Below are positions 1 to 7,141 of a DNA stretch of 9,613 nt, in pieces. The DNA lies in the NCBI GenBank assembly GCA_964387425.1, contig CAYLXP010000174.1, positions 1 through 9,613 of the forward strand, given 5' to 3'. The notes under the pieces were generated by a model. It did no database searches. It was not told where the DNA came from and saw only the letters and a program-made list of their open reading frames with translations. Both the position numbers and the translations under genes were made by a program. The stretch comes from CAYLXP01 sp964387425 (GTDB lineage: Bacteria > Verrucomicrobiota > Kiritimatiellia > UBA8416). Within the stretch, counting starts at the first letter, position 1. Every line of letters begins with the position of its first letter.

Positions 1-78
1 GCCATTTCCGGTTTCGTGGGCGGCATTGGACTGTTGATGCTGCTGGCTGGCAAGCGTATCCAGAGGAAGGACGCCTAG
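1..78 (+). CDS. C-terminal end of a probable membrane protein (partial)
   Basis: The first 25 codons of the window are open and end at TAG (76-78); the gene starts outside. The visible peptide has a Gly/Leu-rich hydrophobic stretch (GFVGGIGLLMLLAG) followed by a basic, polar tail (KRIQRKDA). This is how the last transmembrane helix and cytoplasmic end of an inner-membrane protein, for example a transporter, usually look. The family cannot be named from so little. The next gene begins one base after this stop, so the two are probably cotranscribed and translationally coupled. Confidence 0.55.
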   Translation, partial: AISGFVGGIGLLMLLAGKRIQRKDA

Positions 79-79
79 A

Positions 80-964
80 GTGGACTACGTTGGACAGCTC
101 ATAACACTCCCGAAGCGGCACGACTTCTTCATCGGGTTCGACAGTGACGGCTGCGTGTTTGACACCATGGAGCTGAAACACAAGGAGTGCTTTTGCCCGG
201 CGGTGATTAAGCACCTCGGGTGCCAGCCTGTCAGCAAGACGGCGCGTGAAGTTTGGGACTTCGTGAACCTCTACAGCAAGACGCGCGGCTGCAACCGTTT
301 TCTCGCCATCCAGTATTTTCGCGACCTGCTCAAGGAGCGAGCTGACGTAGCGAAGCGAGGCTTTCAGCCCATGGAGCTCAAGGGGCTTGATGCCTGGATC
401 GAACGGGAATCCAAGCTCGGCAATCCGGCCCTTGAGGCGGAGGTAGTGGAGAATGGGGATCAAGACCTTCACATCCTACTCGACTGGAGCCGGGAGGTTA
501 ACGCTCGCGTGCAGGACATAGTGCTTGGAATGACGCCCTTTCCCGGTGTGATGGACGTTCTCCGATGCGGTGAGAACAAGGCCGATATGATTGTCGTGTC
601 CCAAACCCCACTCGAAGCCCTTGAGCGTGAGTGGGAAGAGAACGGTATGGACCCCTACGTCGCGTTGATTGCCGGGCAGGAGCATGGTACCAAGACCGAG
701 CACATCCATTACGCTACCAGGGGGAAGCGATATGGTAAGGATCGCGTTCTGATGGTGGGGGATGCGCCGGGTGACAGCCAAGCCGCAGCAGCCAACAGCG
801 CCCTTTTCTATCCGATCATTCCCGGTGAAGAAGAGCAGTCCTGGCTTCGTTTGCGTGAAGAAGCCCTTGATAGATTCTTTGCCGGCACCTTTGCTGGTGA
901 CTACCAGCAGGGACTTATCGATGCGTTTGATGCGTCGCTGCCGGTAACCCCGCCTTGGGTTTGA
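80..964 (+). CDS. HAD-superfamily hydrolase
   Basis: 294-aa soluble protein with the haloacid dehalogenase phosphatase core. Motif I is FDSDGCVFD, with the nucleophile D21 and acid/base D23. Motif II is the serine in IVVSQTP (S174). A lysine in GTKTEHI (K205) fits motif III, and motif IV is GDAPGD with D228 and D232 as magnesium ligands. Residues about 30-150 would form a helical cap between motifs I and II. Members use an aspartyl-phosphate intermediate, mostly to dephosphorylate small metabolites; the substrate here cannot be inferred. The start is GTG at 80, one base after the upstream stop and with no strong SD, which suggests translational coupling to the membrane protein before it. No upstream in-frame alternative precedes motif I at a sensible distance. 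The family call is firm, the function open. Confidence 0.85.
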   Translation: MDYVGQLITLPKRHDFFIGFDSDGCVFDTMELKHKECFCPAVIKHLGCQPVSKTAREVWDFVNLYSKTRGCNRFLAIQYFRDLLKERADVAKRGFQPMELKGLDAWIERESKLGNPALEAEVVENGDQDLHILLDWSREVNARVQDIVLGMTPFPGVMDVLRCGENKADMIVVSQTPLEALEREWEENGMDPYVALIAGQEHGTKTEHIHYATRGKRYGKDRVLMVGDAPGDSQAAAANSALFYPIIPGEEEQSWLRLREEALDRFFAGTFAGDYQQGLIDAFDASLPVTPPWV

Positions 965-1027
965 TCGAAGACCTTGGCATAGCATGGCTTGACTTAGGCG
1001 GGGCTTCTGCTGTAGCCAAGGAGCGTA

Positions 1028-1828
1028 ATGCTTGAGCTCATCGCCATAATCACTGCCGCGAACGCTATCCCGCTCGTGTGGTTTGTGTGGAGGAGACAGC
1101 GGCGGTTACGCCGGCAGAGACTCATGGCTGCGCCGTTTCCGGAGGCGTGGAGTGAGATCCTGACCCGAAACCTGCCGCCGTATCCGCGATTGCCGGAGGC
1201 GTTGCGGAAGCAGCTTCAGGGCTATATCAACGTGTTCCTGGCCGAGAAGCACTTTGAAGGTTGCGGGGGCCAGGAGATTACCGACGAGGTGCGGGTGACC
1301 ATTGCGGCACAGGCCTGTTTGTTACTGATTGGGCGCGATTCCAAGTGTTATCCGAAACTCCGGTCGGTGCTGGTCTATCCCCACACCTACGTGGCTGAAG
1401 CGCCTGGTGAGGCCCCTTCCGTGCGGCTGGGGGAGTCGTGGCAGAGCGGAGCCGTTGTGCTGTCGTGGAACAGTGTGAAGGGGGGCGCGGCCAATTTCGA
1501 TGACGGGCACAACGTTACGCTCCACGAATTTGCCCATCAGCTTGACCAGGAGGATGGGGCCGCGGATGGGACGCCAATTCTCGAGAGCCTCTCCAGCTAC
1601 CGCTCGTGGGCGCACTCGCTTAGCGATGAATACCGGTCATTCCTTGAGCGCGTCGAAGCGCACCGCAAGACCGTCCTGGATGAGTATGGCGCCACCAATC
1701 CGGCCGAGTTTTTCGCCGTGGCATCGGAGACGTTCTTCGAGAAGCCGGAGCAGCTGATGAAGAAGCGGCCCGAGTTGTTCGAAGAACTCCAGCATTACTA
1801 CAAGGTTGATCCGCGGGACTGGTCGTAG
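1028..1828 (+). CDS. mtfA: MtfA-like zinc metallopeptidase (peptidase family M90)
   Basis: 266 aa, close to the length of E. coli MtfA (265 aa). The gluzincin signature HEFAH gives zinc ligands H166 and H170 and catalytic E167; it is followed by QLDQEDG. The third ligand is probably E227 in NPAEFFAVASETFF, aligned from memory with E212 of the E. coli protein. In enterobacteria MtfA binds the repressor Mlc (DgsA) and so relieves repression of the glucose PTS gene ptsG; it also has aminopeptidase activity. Whether that role holds here is unknown, since no Mlc or PTS gene is in view. Residues about 2-20 are hydrophobic and are followed by a very basic stretch (RRQRRLRRQR), predicting an N-terminal inner-membrane anchor with the catalytic domain in the cytoplasm. 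The start ATG at 1028 has SD AAGGAG (1018-1023) with a 4-nt spacer. It lies 63 nt after the HAD gene. Confidence 0.88.
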   Translation: MLELIAIITAANAIPLVWFVWRRQRRLRRQRLMAAPFPEAWSEILTRNLPPYPRLPEALRKQLQGYINVFLAEKHFEGCGGQEITDEVRVTIAAQACLLLIGRDSKCYPKLRSVLVYPHTYVAEAPGEAPSVRLGESWQSGAVVLSWNSVKGGAANFDDGHNVTLHEFAHQLDQEDGAADGTPILESLSSYRSWAHSLSDEYRSFLERVEAHRKTVLDEYGATNPAEFFAVASETFFEKPEQLMKKRPELFEELQHYYKVDPRDWS

Positions 1829-1845
1829 CCAGAGCCTCGTTGCTG

Positions 1846-1955
1846 GCATCCCTCCGGGATGCAATTCACATTCCTGATTGTGACCGGTGGTATCGCTACG
1901 CTTAACCACCGGCTAATGGCTGATATCCCTTCGGGATGAGATTGCCGTTAGCCGG
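1846..1955. repeat. Cluster of nested intergenic inverted repeats (REP-like)
   Basis: Four inverted repeats are packed into 110 bases after mtfA. (a) GCATCCC-TCC-GGGATGC, 1846-1862, is perfect. (b) TCACA (1866-1870) pairs with TGTGA (1879-1883). (c) CCGGTGGT (1884-1891) pairs with ACCACCGG (1905-1912), perfect with a 13-base loop. (d) CCGGCTAATGGC (1909-1920) pairs with GCCGTTAGCCGG (1944-1955), 12 bp with one G-T pair, and encloses ATCCC-TTC-GGGAT (1925-1937). Repeats (c) and (d) share CCGG at 1909-1912, so the two stems exclude each other. The ATCCC-N3-GGGAT core occurs twice. No T-run follows any stem. This looks like a dispersed palindromic element that may also end mtfA transcription; copy number in the genome is not visible here. 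Confidence 0.6.
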
Positions 1956-2152
1956 ACGGTGTGCCTTCCCGTCGTCATCGCATTTTTCGTTGTTCTTGGC
2001 ATATGATGTCGATTTCGCAAAACTGAAGAATCTCGCAAGAAACGTATTGGAATTCCCGATTTTGGCCTGTAGGATGAGGCCGAAAGGTGGCCAGTCTCTC
2101 GGGACTGTCACTGTGCTGTGGGAGGCAACGTCTAAACCAGTGGGGGGTTGAC
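1956..2152 (+). promoter_or_regulatory. Probable promoter region and leader of the pilus operon
   Basis: About 200 bases without a convincing gene separate the repeat cluster from the conserved part of pilT. The first part (about 1978-2060) is clearly richer in A+T than its surroundings. It contains TATGAT (2002-2007), a fair -10 element but with no good -35 at the right distance, and no sigma-54 box with correct GG/GC spacing was found. The second part is GC-rich and potentially structured: CC-GAAA-GG (2080-2087), CAGTC/GACTG (2092-2096 with 2103-2107), and AACC/GGTT (2135-2138 with 2146-2149). It also carries the SD-like runs GGGAGG (2120-2125) and GGGGGG (2142-2147). The cyclic-di-GMP riboswitch signature (CGCAAAGC) was looked for and is absent. 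Confidence 0.35.
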
Positions 2153-3229
2153 CTGAGTATACCAACGATTCATGAGCTCGTTGCGTGGATGGAAGAACGC
2201 AACGCATCCGACCTTTTGCTCACGTGCGGCACACCGCCGCAATTCAGAATCAACGGTTTGCTGGAACCCGTCGGCACGACGGTTCTGAAGCCGGAGGACA
2301 CCGTGGCCTATGCCAGGGCTGTCCTGACGGAGGCACAGATGGCGCACCTTGAAGAGGCGCGCTCCTGTGACACGTCTAGTTTCGTCGAGGGAATTGCCCG
2401 TTTTCGCATTAATGTCTATTACCAGCGTGGAGCGGTAGCACTGGCGTTACGTATCATTCCTTTTGAGATTCCCGCGTTCGAGACGCTGGGGGTGCCCGCG
2501 ATTGCGAAAGATTTCGCTACCCGGCCGCATGGGCTGGTGCTTCTGACGGGGCCGGCGGGAAGTGGCAAGTCCACGACGTTGGCCGCGATGATTGACCATG
2601 TGAACAGCACGAACAACGTGCATGTGGTAACGATCGAGGATCCGATTGAGTATGTACACTCGCACCGCCGCAGTGTGATCGATCAGCGTGAGGTGCGTAG
2701 CGATGCGCATTCGTTCGCGGAGGCCCTTCGTAGCGTATTCCGCCAGTCTCCAGACGTCATCCTGGTGGGTGAGATGCGTGACCTCGAGACGATCCAATTG
2801 GCAATCACGCTCGCAGAAACCGGTCATCTTATCCTGGGAACGCTGCATACGCAGGACACGACGCATGCCGTCAGCCGCATCATTGATGTCTTTCCCACGA
2901 ATCAACAGCAGCAGGTTTTCACGCAGCTGTCCATGGCTCTGCAGGGGGTGATTGCGCAGATCCTTCTTCCTAAATCGGATGGCAGCGGGCGCGTGTTGGC
3001 CTGCGAGGTCTTGAACGTGGATAGTGCCACTCGAAATCTGATCCGCGAGAAGGAGCTCCAGCAGATCTACTCCGTGATTCAGACGGGCCGCTCCAAGGGC
3101 ATGATTACCATGAACGATTCGCTAGCTGAACTCTACTTTGGCGGGACTATCGAGAAAGAGGATGCTTTGAATAAGTCACCTCGTCCCACTGAACTGATGA
3201 AGATTTTTGAACGGAATGCACGCCGCTGA
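2087..3229 (+). CDS. pilT: Type IV pilus retraction ATPase, PilT family
   Basis: Cytoplasmic hexameric AAA-like ATPase that depolymerises type IV pili. From the GTG at 2087 it is 380 aa, with Walker A GPAGSGKST (K161), Asp box TIEDPIEYVHS, Walker B ILVGEMRD (E229) and His box GTLHTQDTTHAVSRIID. The PilT hallmark is present as ATRNLIRE, followed by MITMNDSLAELY, which favours PilT over PilB. There is no zinc tetracysteine motif, again as in PilT. The start is uncertain. GTG 2087 has GAGG at 2076-2079, but the first 22 residues (Cys- and Trp-containing) do not resemble PilT. Family-like sequence begins at LSIPTIHELVAWM, whose CTG (2153) sits 5 nt after GGGGGG and would give 358 aa. It opens the pilus operon; the secretin starts 19 nt downstream. 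Confidence 0.9.
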   Translation: MASLSGLSLCCGRQRLNQWGVDLSIPTIHELVAWMEERNASDLLLTCGTPPQFRINGLLEPVGTTVLKPEDTVAYARAVLTEAQMAHLEEARSCDTSSFVEGIARFRINVYYQRGAVALALRIIPFEIPAFETLGVPAIAKDFATRPHGLVLLTGPAGSGKSTTLAAMIDHVNSTNNVHVVTIEDPIEYVHSHRRSVIDQREVRSDAHSFAEALRSVFRQSPDVILVGEMRDLETIQLAITLAETGHLILGTLHTQDTTHAVSRIIDVFPTNQQQQVFTQLSMALQGVIAQILLPKSDGSGRVLACEVLNVDSATRNLIREKELQQIYSVIQTGRSKGMITMNDSLAELYFGGTIEKEDALNKSPRPTELMKIFERNARR

Positions 3230-3236
3230 CATTAAT

Positions 3237-3242
3237 AGGAGG
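3237..3242 (+). promoter_or_regulatory. Ribosome binding site that fixes the secretin start at GTG 3249
   Basis: AGGAGG lies 6 nt before GTG at 3249, which begins a good Sec signal peptide (MKCTVDWLGRVGWVMG onwards). This fixes translation of the secretin in a frame different from that of its main body, which is why the C-tract downstream matters. The upstream in-frame ATG at 3207 overlaps the end of pilT, has no SD and would put 14 polar residues before the signal peptide, so it is not preferred. Confidence 0.75.
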
Positions 3243-3248
3243 TACGTT

Positions 3249-5397
3249 GTGAAATGCACTGTTGATTGGCTGGGCCGGGTTGGATGGGTGATGGGTGCTG
3301 TTGCTATTGCCGGCACGTTGATGGTTGCCCCGGCATTCGGCGACGACCCTCAGCCGCCCGAGGCCGCAGAGAGCGGAGCGAGTGACACGGCTGTGGTATC
3401 TGAGTCCGTCGGTTTGCCGGCAGGATCGCCCCCCCCCGTCGCAGGCCGAGGAGGCAGAGCCTGCGGAGGAGCCTGAGGCCGCTCCGGCGGACCCCGCCGC
3501 GGCAGAGGAGGCCCCCGAGCCTTCGGTTGTGGTCGTGCGGGGCGGGCCTGCCACCGAGCCAACATCGGAAGCTGCGCCGGCTGAAGAGGAGCCTGCCGCC
3601 GCGCCGGCAGAAGAGGCTGGGGAGCCGGCTGAACCTGAAGCGATGACTGAAGCAGTGCCCGAGCCCGAGGCGGTGGAGGCCCCCGAGCCTGTAGCCGAAG
3701 CCGTGGCAGAGGCCGAGCCGGAAGAGGAGGTGGATCGGGTTACGTTGAACTTCTCGGAAGGCGCTGACATGCGTGACGTGCTTACCGCTTACGCCCTTCA
3801 GTCTGACCGCAGCGTGGTGCTGGGGCCCGAAGTTGGGGGTGAGGTGCGGCTGAGCTTGCGGGATGTGCCCTGGGATGAAGCTCTGGATGTCATTCTGCAG
3901 CCCTACGGATACACCTACCGGGAAGTGGGCGACACGATCGTCGTCAACCAGATGGAGCAGCAGGCGGTCGTGCAGTCTGTCGAGCCTATGGTATCGAAGG
4001 TTTTCATATTACGCTACCTGGACGCGTTTGGCGTTAAGGAGATGATTGAGTCGCAGCTCTCGCCGCGTGGCTCGCTGAGTACGCTGACGGCACGCGGGCA
4101 GAAGGGCTGGGAATACGGCGCCGAGGGCATGGGCGCCAGCGATAGCGGAAAGCGTGAACGACTGGAAGAGACGGAAGAAGAACGTGAAGCCGCGCGGCTG
4201 CGCAGTCGTACGCTGGTGGTGACGGACATTCCGTCGGTTGTCGATCGCGTCGAGACGCTGCTGAACCAGGTCGACGTGAAACCGCTGCAGGTGTTGATCG
4301 AGGCTCGCTTCATCGAGGTGAATACCGGAGTCCTGCGCGACATTGGCGTGGAATTCGGGACCGGCAAGAATGGGGCCAGGGCGTCAGAGGTACAGGCCGT
4401 CAATATGACACAGGCCGGCCGGCTCTTCGGGGTTGGGGTCCAGCAGAACGGATTCGAGGCCGATCCCGCCGCATTCCGTCCGGAGAGTACTGAATTGAAC
4501 AATACCTATCCGTTCGATGCCGGGCTCTCGCTGCTCTTCCAGAAACTCGATCCGCTGCAGTTTGAAGTGTTGCTGCATTTGCTGGAAGAGGAAGCTTCGC
4601 TGAATGTGCTTTCCTCGCCACGGATCCTGATGCTGAACAACCAGGAGGCGACGATCATGGTGGGAACGAAGTACCCCATCATTAAGACCGAGATCTCGGG
4701 GGAGTCGGGCAGTATCTCGACCTCGATCGACTACTGGCAGGATATCGGGATCCAGCTCAACGTGGTGCCGCAGATCTGCGAGAACAACAACATTCGCATG
4801 GTGATCCACCCGGCGGTGACGTCGCAGATTGGCACGGCCTCGGGCCGGACGATGTCGGGGGATAGTGTCATACCGTTCACTGACTATCCGATTCTCTCCA
4901 CGCGTGAGACGGAAACGCAGATCATTGTCAAGAACGGCGAGACCCTTGCGATTGGCGGATTACTGAAGAACGAGGAGCAGGAAACGCTCTTCAAGGTACC
5001 TTTCCTCGGTGATATTCCGCTGATCGGCAGGCTGTTCCGTCGGAAGACAACCAACGTCAAGCAGCTTGACCTCGTGATCTTCCTGACCGCGACGAGGCTA
5101 TCGGACGAAGAGAACATCCTCATGGCCGAAGATGAGAAGATCGCGGCCGATAAAGAGCGTCGGGCGGAGATCGACACGGAACTGCAGGCCGACGTCGCAC
5201 CGCAGATGAGCGCCGATCTGCGGGCCTTGATTGACTTTGAGAAGTTCCGCGAGTCCGGTGACGAGATGGCGGATGGCACTGAGAAGTTGAGCGACAGGGA
5301 GCGGCAGCGCCGCTGGGAGGCCGAGGAACAGCTTCGCGAGGAGCTGATTCGCCGTCTCCAGGAGCAGCGCGAGGCCCAGACCTCCGTTGCGAACTAG
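3249..5397 (+). CDS. pilQ: Outer-membrane secretin, PilQ/GspD family (frame broken at a C9 tract)
   Basis: Ring-forming outer-membrane channel through which the pilus exits. Frame-corrected length would be 715 aa. Order: signal peptide (1 to about 31, hydrophobic core then APAFG before DD); an extreme Glu/Pro/Ala-rich segment to about 160; a secretin N0/STN domain (about 164-235, LNFSEGADMRDVL to DTIVVNQM); an N1-like domain with a charged insert (SGKRERLEETEEE); the secretin beta-barrel domain (about 344-617, with SSPRILMLNNQEA, VGTKYPI, VPFLGDIPLIGRLF and LVIFLTATRL); and a charged, coiled-coil-prone tail of about 98 residues. The signal peptide and the body are in different frames, and the switch falls at the C9 run (3429-3437). 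As written, translation from 3249 stops at TGA 3474-3476. The body alone stays open from 3325 to 5397 but lacks a usable start and signal. No AMIN domain is seen, so GspD-like naming is equally possible. Confidence 0.85.
3429..3437 (+). repeat. Run of nine C within the secretin coding sequence; site of the frame change
   Basis: Nine consecutive C follow TCG (3426-3428). In the signal-peptide frame the codons read TCG CCC CCC CCC GTC, and the frame ends at TGA 3474-3476. With eight C the reading becomes TCG CCC CCC CCG TCG CAG GCC GAG, joining LPAGSPPP directly to SQAEEAEP and on through the whole secretin. Composition agrees: acidic and Pro-rich on both sides in the joined reading, but Arg-rich and unlike a periplasmic protein in the secretin frame before the run. 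It could be a slipped-strand switch, a fixed mutation, or a homopolymer read error. Confidence 0.85.
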
Positions 5398-5414
5398 GTA
5401 GAGGACGCGAGACG

Positions 5415-7139
5415 ATGGCTAGCAGATCAGCACGCATTGGCGATATTCTGGTTGACCAGGGGAAGTTGTCCTCGGGGCAGCTTCAACGCGCGGTCCGTCT
5501 TCAACGCGAGACGAACCGCGTACTGGGCGATTTGCTGATCGATCTCGGGTACGTGTCGGTTCAGGATGTGGTCCAGGCTCTCGCATTTCAGCTCGATATT
5601 CCCTTCTTTGAGCTGGACGAGGAATTCGAGCTTGAGCCGGAAGAGGTTGCTCTGATTCCGGAAACGGTTGCCCGCAAATTCTGTCTGATACCGGTGCGCA
5701 AAGATCCGGACTCGACGTTTATGACCGTTGTGATGCGAGATCCACTCGACATCGAAGCGGTGGATACCGTGCGTTCGTTGACCAGCCTGGATGTTCAGAA
5801 GGCGGTGGGCTCGGAGGATCGTATTCTTGAGATGATCGGGAAGTACTACCGCGAGGATGCCTACCTCGAGCGCAATATCCAGGACATCGTTGACCTGGAA
5901 GCCGAGGAATCCGATGTGCTGGGAGGTGAAACGGCCGGGGATTCCGAGCAGCTGCGGCTGATTGCGAACGATGCGCCTGTCGTCAAATTCGTGAACTTGC
6001 TGCTGATGCAGGCGGTGCGCGATGGCGCCAGTGACATTCATTTTGAGCCGGGGGAACACGATGTCAGTGTGCGTCTACGCGTGGATGGCCGCCTGCGTGA
6101 TGTGACGCCGCCACCGAAGAGCCTCTACCACGGGATCGTCACGCGTATCAAGATTCTCTCAGATATGGACATCGCCGAACGCCGCTTGCCGCGTGACGGT
6201 CGCTTCAAATTCCGGATGTCGGGGCGCATTATCGATATGCGCGTTTCTTCACTGCCTGAAGTGCACGGCGAGAAAGTCGTGATGCGTATTCTTGATCGTG
6301 AGTCGCTGATCGTGGATCTGAAGGACATCGGCTTCGATGACCGATCGGTGGAGGCGTTCAACCGCGTCTTGCATATGCCCAACGGTATTATTCTACTGAC
6401 GGGACCAACCGGCAGCGGCAAGACCACGACGCTCTACAGTGCGCTTAACATTCTCAAGGACCGTGAGCGGAACATTCAGACCGTTGAGGATCCCGTGGAG
6501 TACCAGATCGAAGGCATCAACCAGATGCAGGTGCGCTCGGAAGTCGGCCTGGATTTCGCCATGGCGTTGCGGGCCATCCTGCGTCAGGACCCCGACGTGA
6601 TTCTGATTGGTGAGATCCGTGACTTGGAAACGGCGCGAATCGCGACACGGGCGGCGATGACGGGCCACATGGTGCTGAGCAGTCTGCACACCAACGATGC
6701 GCCGGCTGCGTTTTCGCGATTGCGTGATATCGGGGTCGAACCCTATCTCATCGGGGGCTGCGTGCGTGCGGTGATCTCACAGCGCCTGGTACGGCGCATC
6801 TGCAGCGAATGCAAGGTGGCGGTCGAGGATCCGCACGAGATGGTGCATGCTATCAAAGGGGCGTGTCCCGATGCCGACACGTGGACGTTCTATTGTGGGG
6901 CGGGGTGTGACAAGTGCAGTAACACCGGCTACAAGGGGCGGACCGCCATCGTGGAGTTCCTCGAGGTCACGGAGTCCGTTGCTGAGCTAGTGCAGGACGG
7001 CCGGAGTGATCGCGAGATCAAGGAGAAGGCCCTGGAGCAGGGGATGAGCACGTTGCAGATGAGCGGATTCCAGCGGGTGCGGGACGGGATTACGACGCTG
7101 GATGAGGTACTAAGCGTCTGTACGCTACTGGAGAAGTAA
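5415..7139 (+). CDS. pilB: Type IV pilus assembly ATPase, PilB/GspE family
   Basis: 574-aa cytoplasmic hexameric motor that powers pilus extension, of normal length for PilB. The N-terminus carries two tandem 24-residue MshEN-type motifs: R7-Q30 (RIGDILVDQGKLSS to RLQ) and 36-59 (VLGDLLIDLGYVSV to AFQ), separated by exactly five residues. In MshE and relatives this arrangement binds cyclic-di-GMP. The C-terminal ATPase has Walker A GPTGSGKTTT (K336), Asp box TVEDPVEYQIEGINQMQV, Walker B ILIGEIRD (E400) and His box SSLHTNDAPAAFSRL. A zinc-binding cysteine set follows: C463-x2-C466 and C498-x2-C501, with an extra C494. These cysteines separate PilB/GspE from the PilT-type ATPase upstream. The ATG at 5415 is 17 nt after the secretin stop with a modest SD (GAGG, 5401-5404). 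The next gene begins 2 nt after its stop. Confidence 0.95.
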   Translation: MASRSARIGDILVDQGKLSSGQLQRAVRLQRETNRVLGDLLIDLGYVSVQDVVQALAFQLDIPFFELDEEFELEPEEVALIPETVARKFCLIPVRKDPDSTFMTVVMRDPLDIEAVDTVRSLTSLDVQKAVGSEDRILEMIGKYYREDAYLERNIQDIVDLEAEESDVLGGETAGDSEQLRLIANDAPVVKFVNLLLMQAVRDGASDIHFEPGEHDVSVRLRVDGRLRDVTPPPKSLYHGIVTRIKILSDMDIAERRLPRDGRFKFRMSGRIIDMRVSSLPEVHGEKVVMRILDRESLIVDLKDIGFDDRSVEAFNRVLHMPNGIILLTGPTGSGKTTTLYSALNILKDRERNIQTVEDPVEYQIEGINQMQVRSEVGLDFAMALRAILRQDPDVILIGEIRDLETARIATRAAMTGHMVLSSLHTNDAPAAFSRLRDIGVEPYLIGGCVRAVISQRLVRRICSECKVAVEDPHEMVHAIKGACPDADTWTFYCGAGCDKCSNTGYKGRTAIVEFLEVTESVAELVQDGRSDREIKEKALEQGMSTLQMSGFQRVRDGITTLDEVLSVCTLLEK

Positions 7140-7141
7140 GC

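Noticed and set aside
1995..2011. Sigma-54 promoter suggested by TTGGCA before pilT.
   Set aside because: The GG is not followed by GC at the required distance (about 12 bases to the -12 element).
2061..2155. Cyclic-di-GMP-I (GEMM) or cobalamin riboswitch before pilT, suggested by CTAAACC, GAAA and GGGACTG-like pieces.
   Set aside because: The diagnostic GEMM core CGCAAAGC and the correct order of elements are missing, and the B12-box is not present.
1902..2207. Open frames on both strands across the mtfA-pilT gap (minus 1902-2207, plus 1936-2151).
   Set aside because: Both run through the palindromic repeats, have no credible SD and resemble no known protein; the region is better read as repeat plus leader.
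3147..3770. Minus-strand open frame of 207 codons rich in Ser, Ala and Gly, opposite the secretin N-terminus.
   Set aside because: It is the complement of the GC-rich Glu/Pro/Ala codons of the secretin, which leaves few stops on the other strand. It has no recognisable domain, and the + strand reading explains the sequence.
5427..6059. Minus-strand open frame of 210 codons opposite pilB.
   Set aside because: It lies wholly within a well-conserved gene on the other strand and shows no family features.
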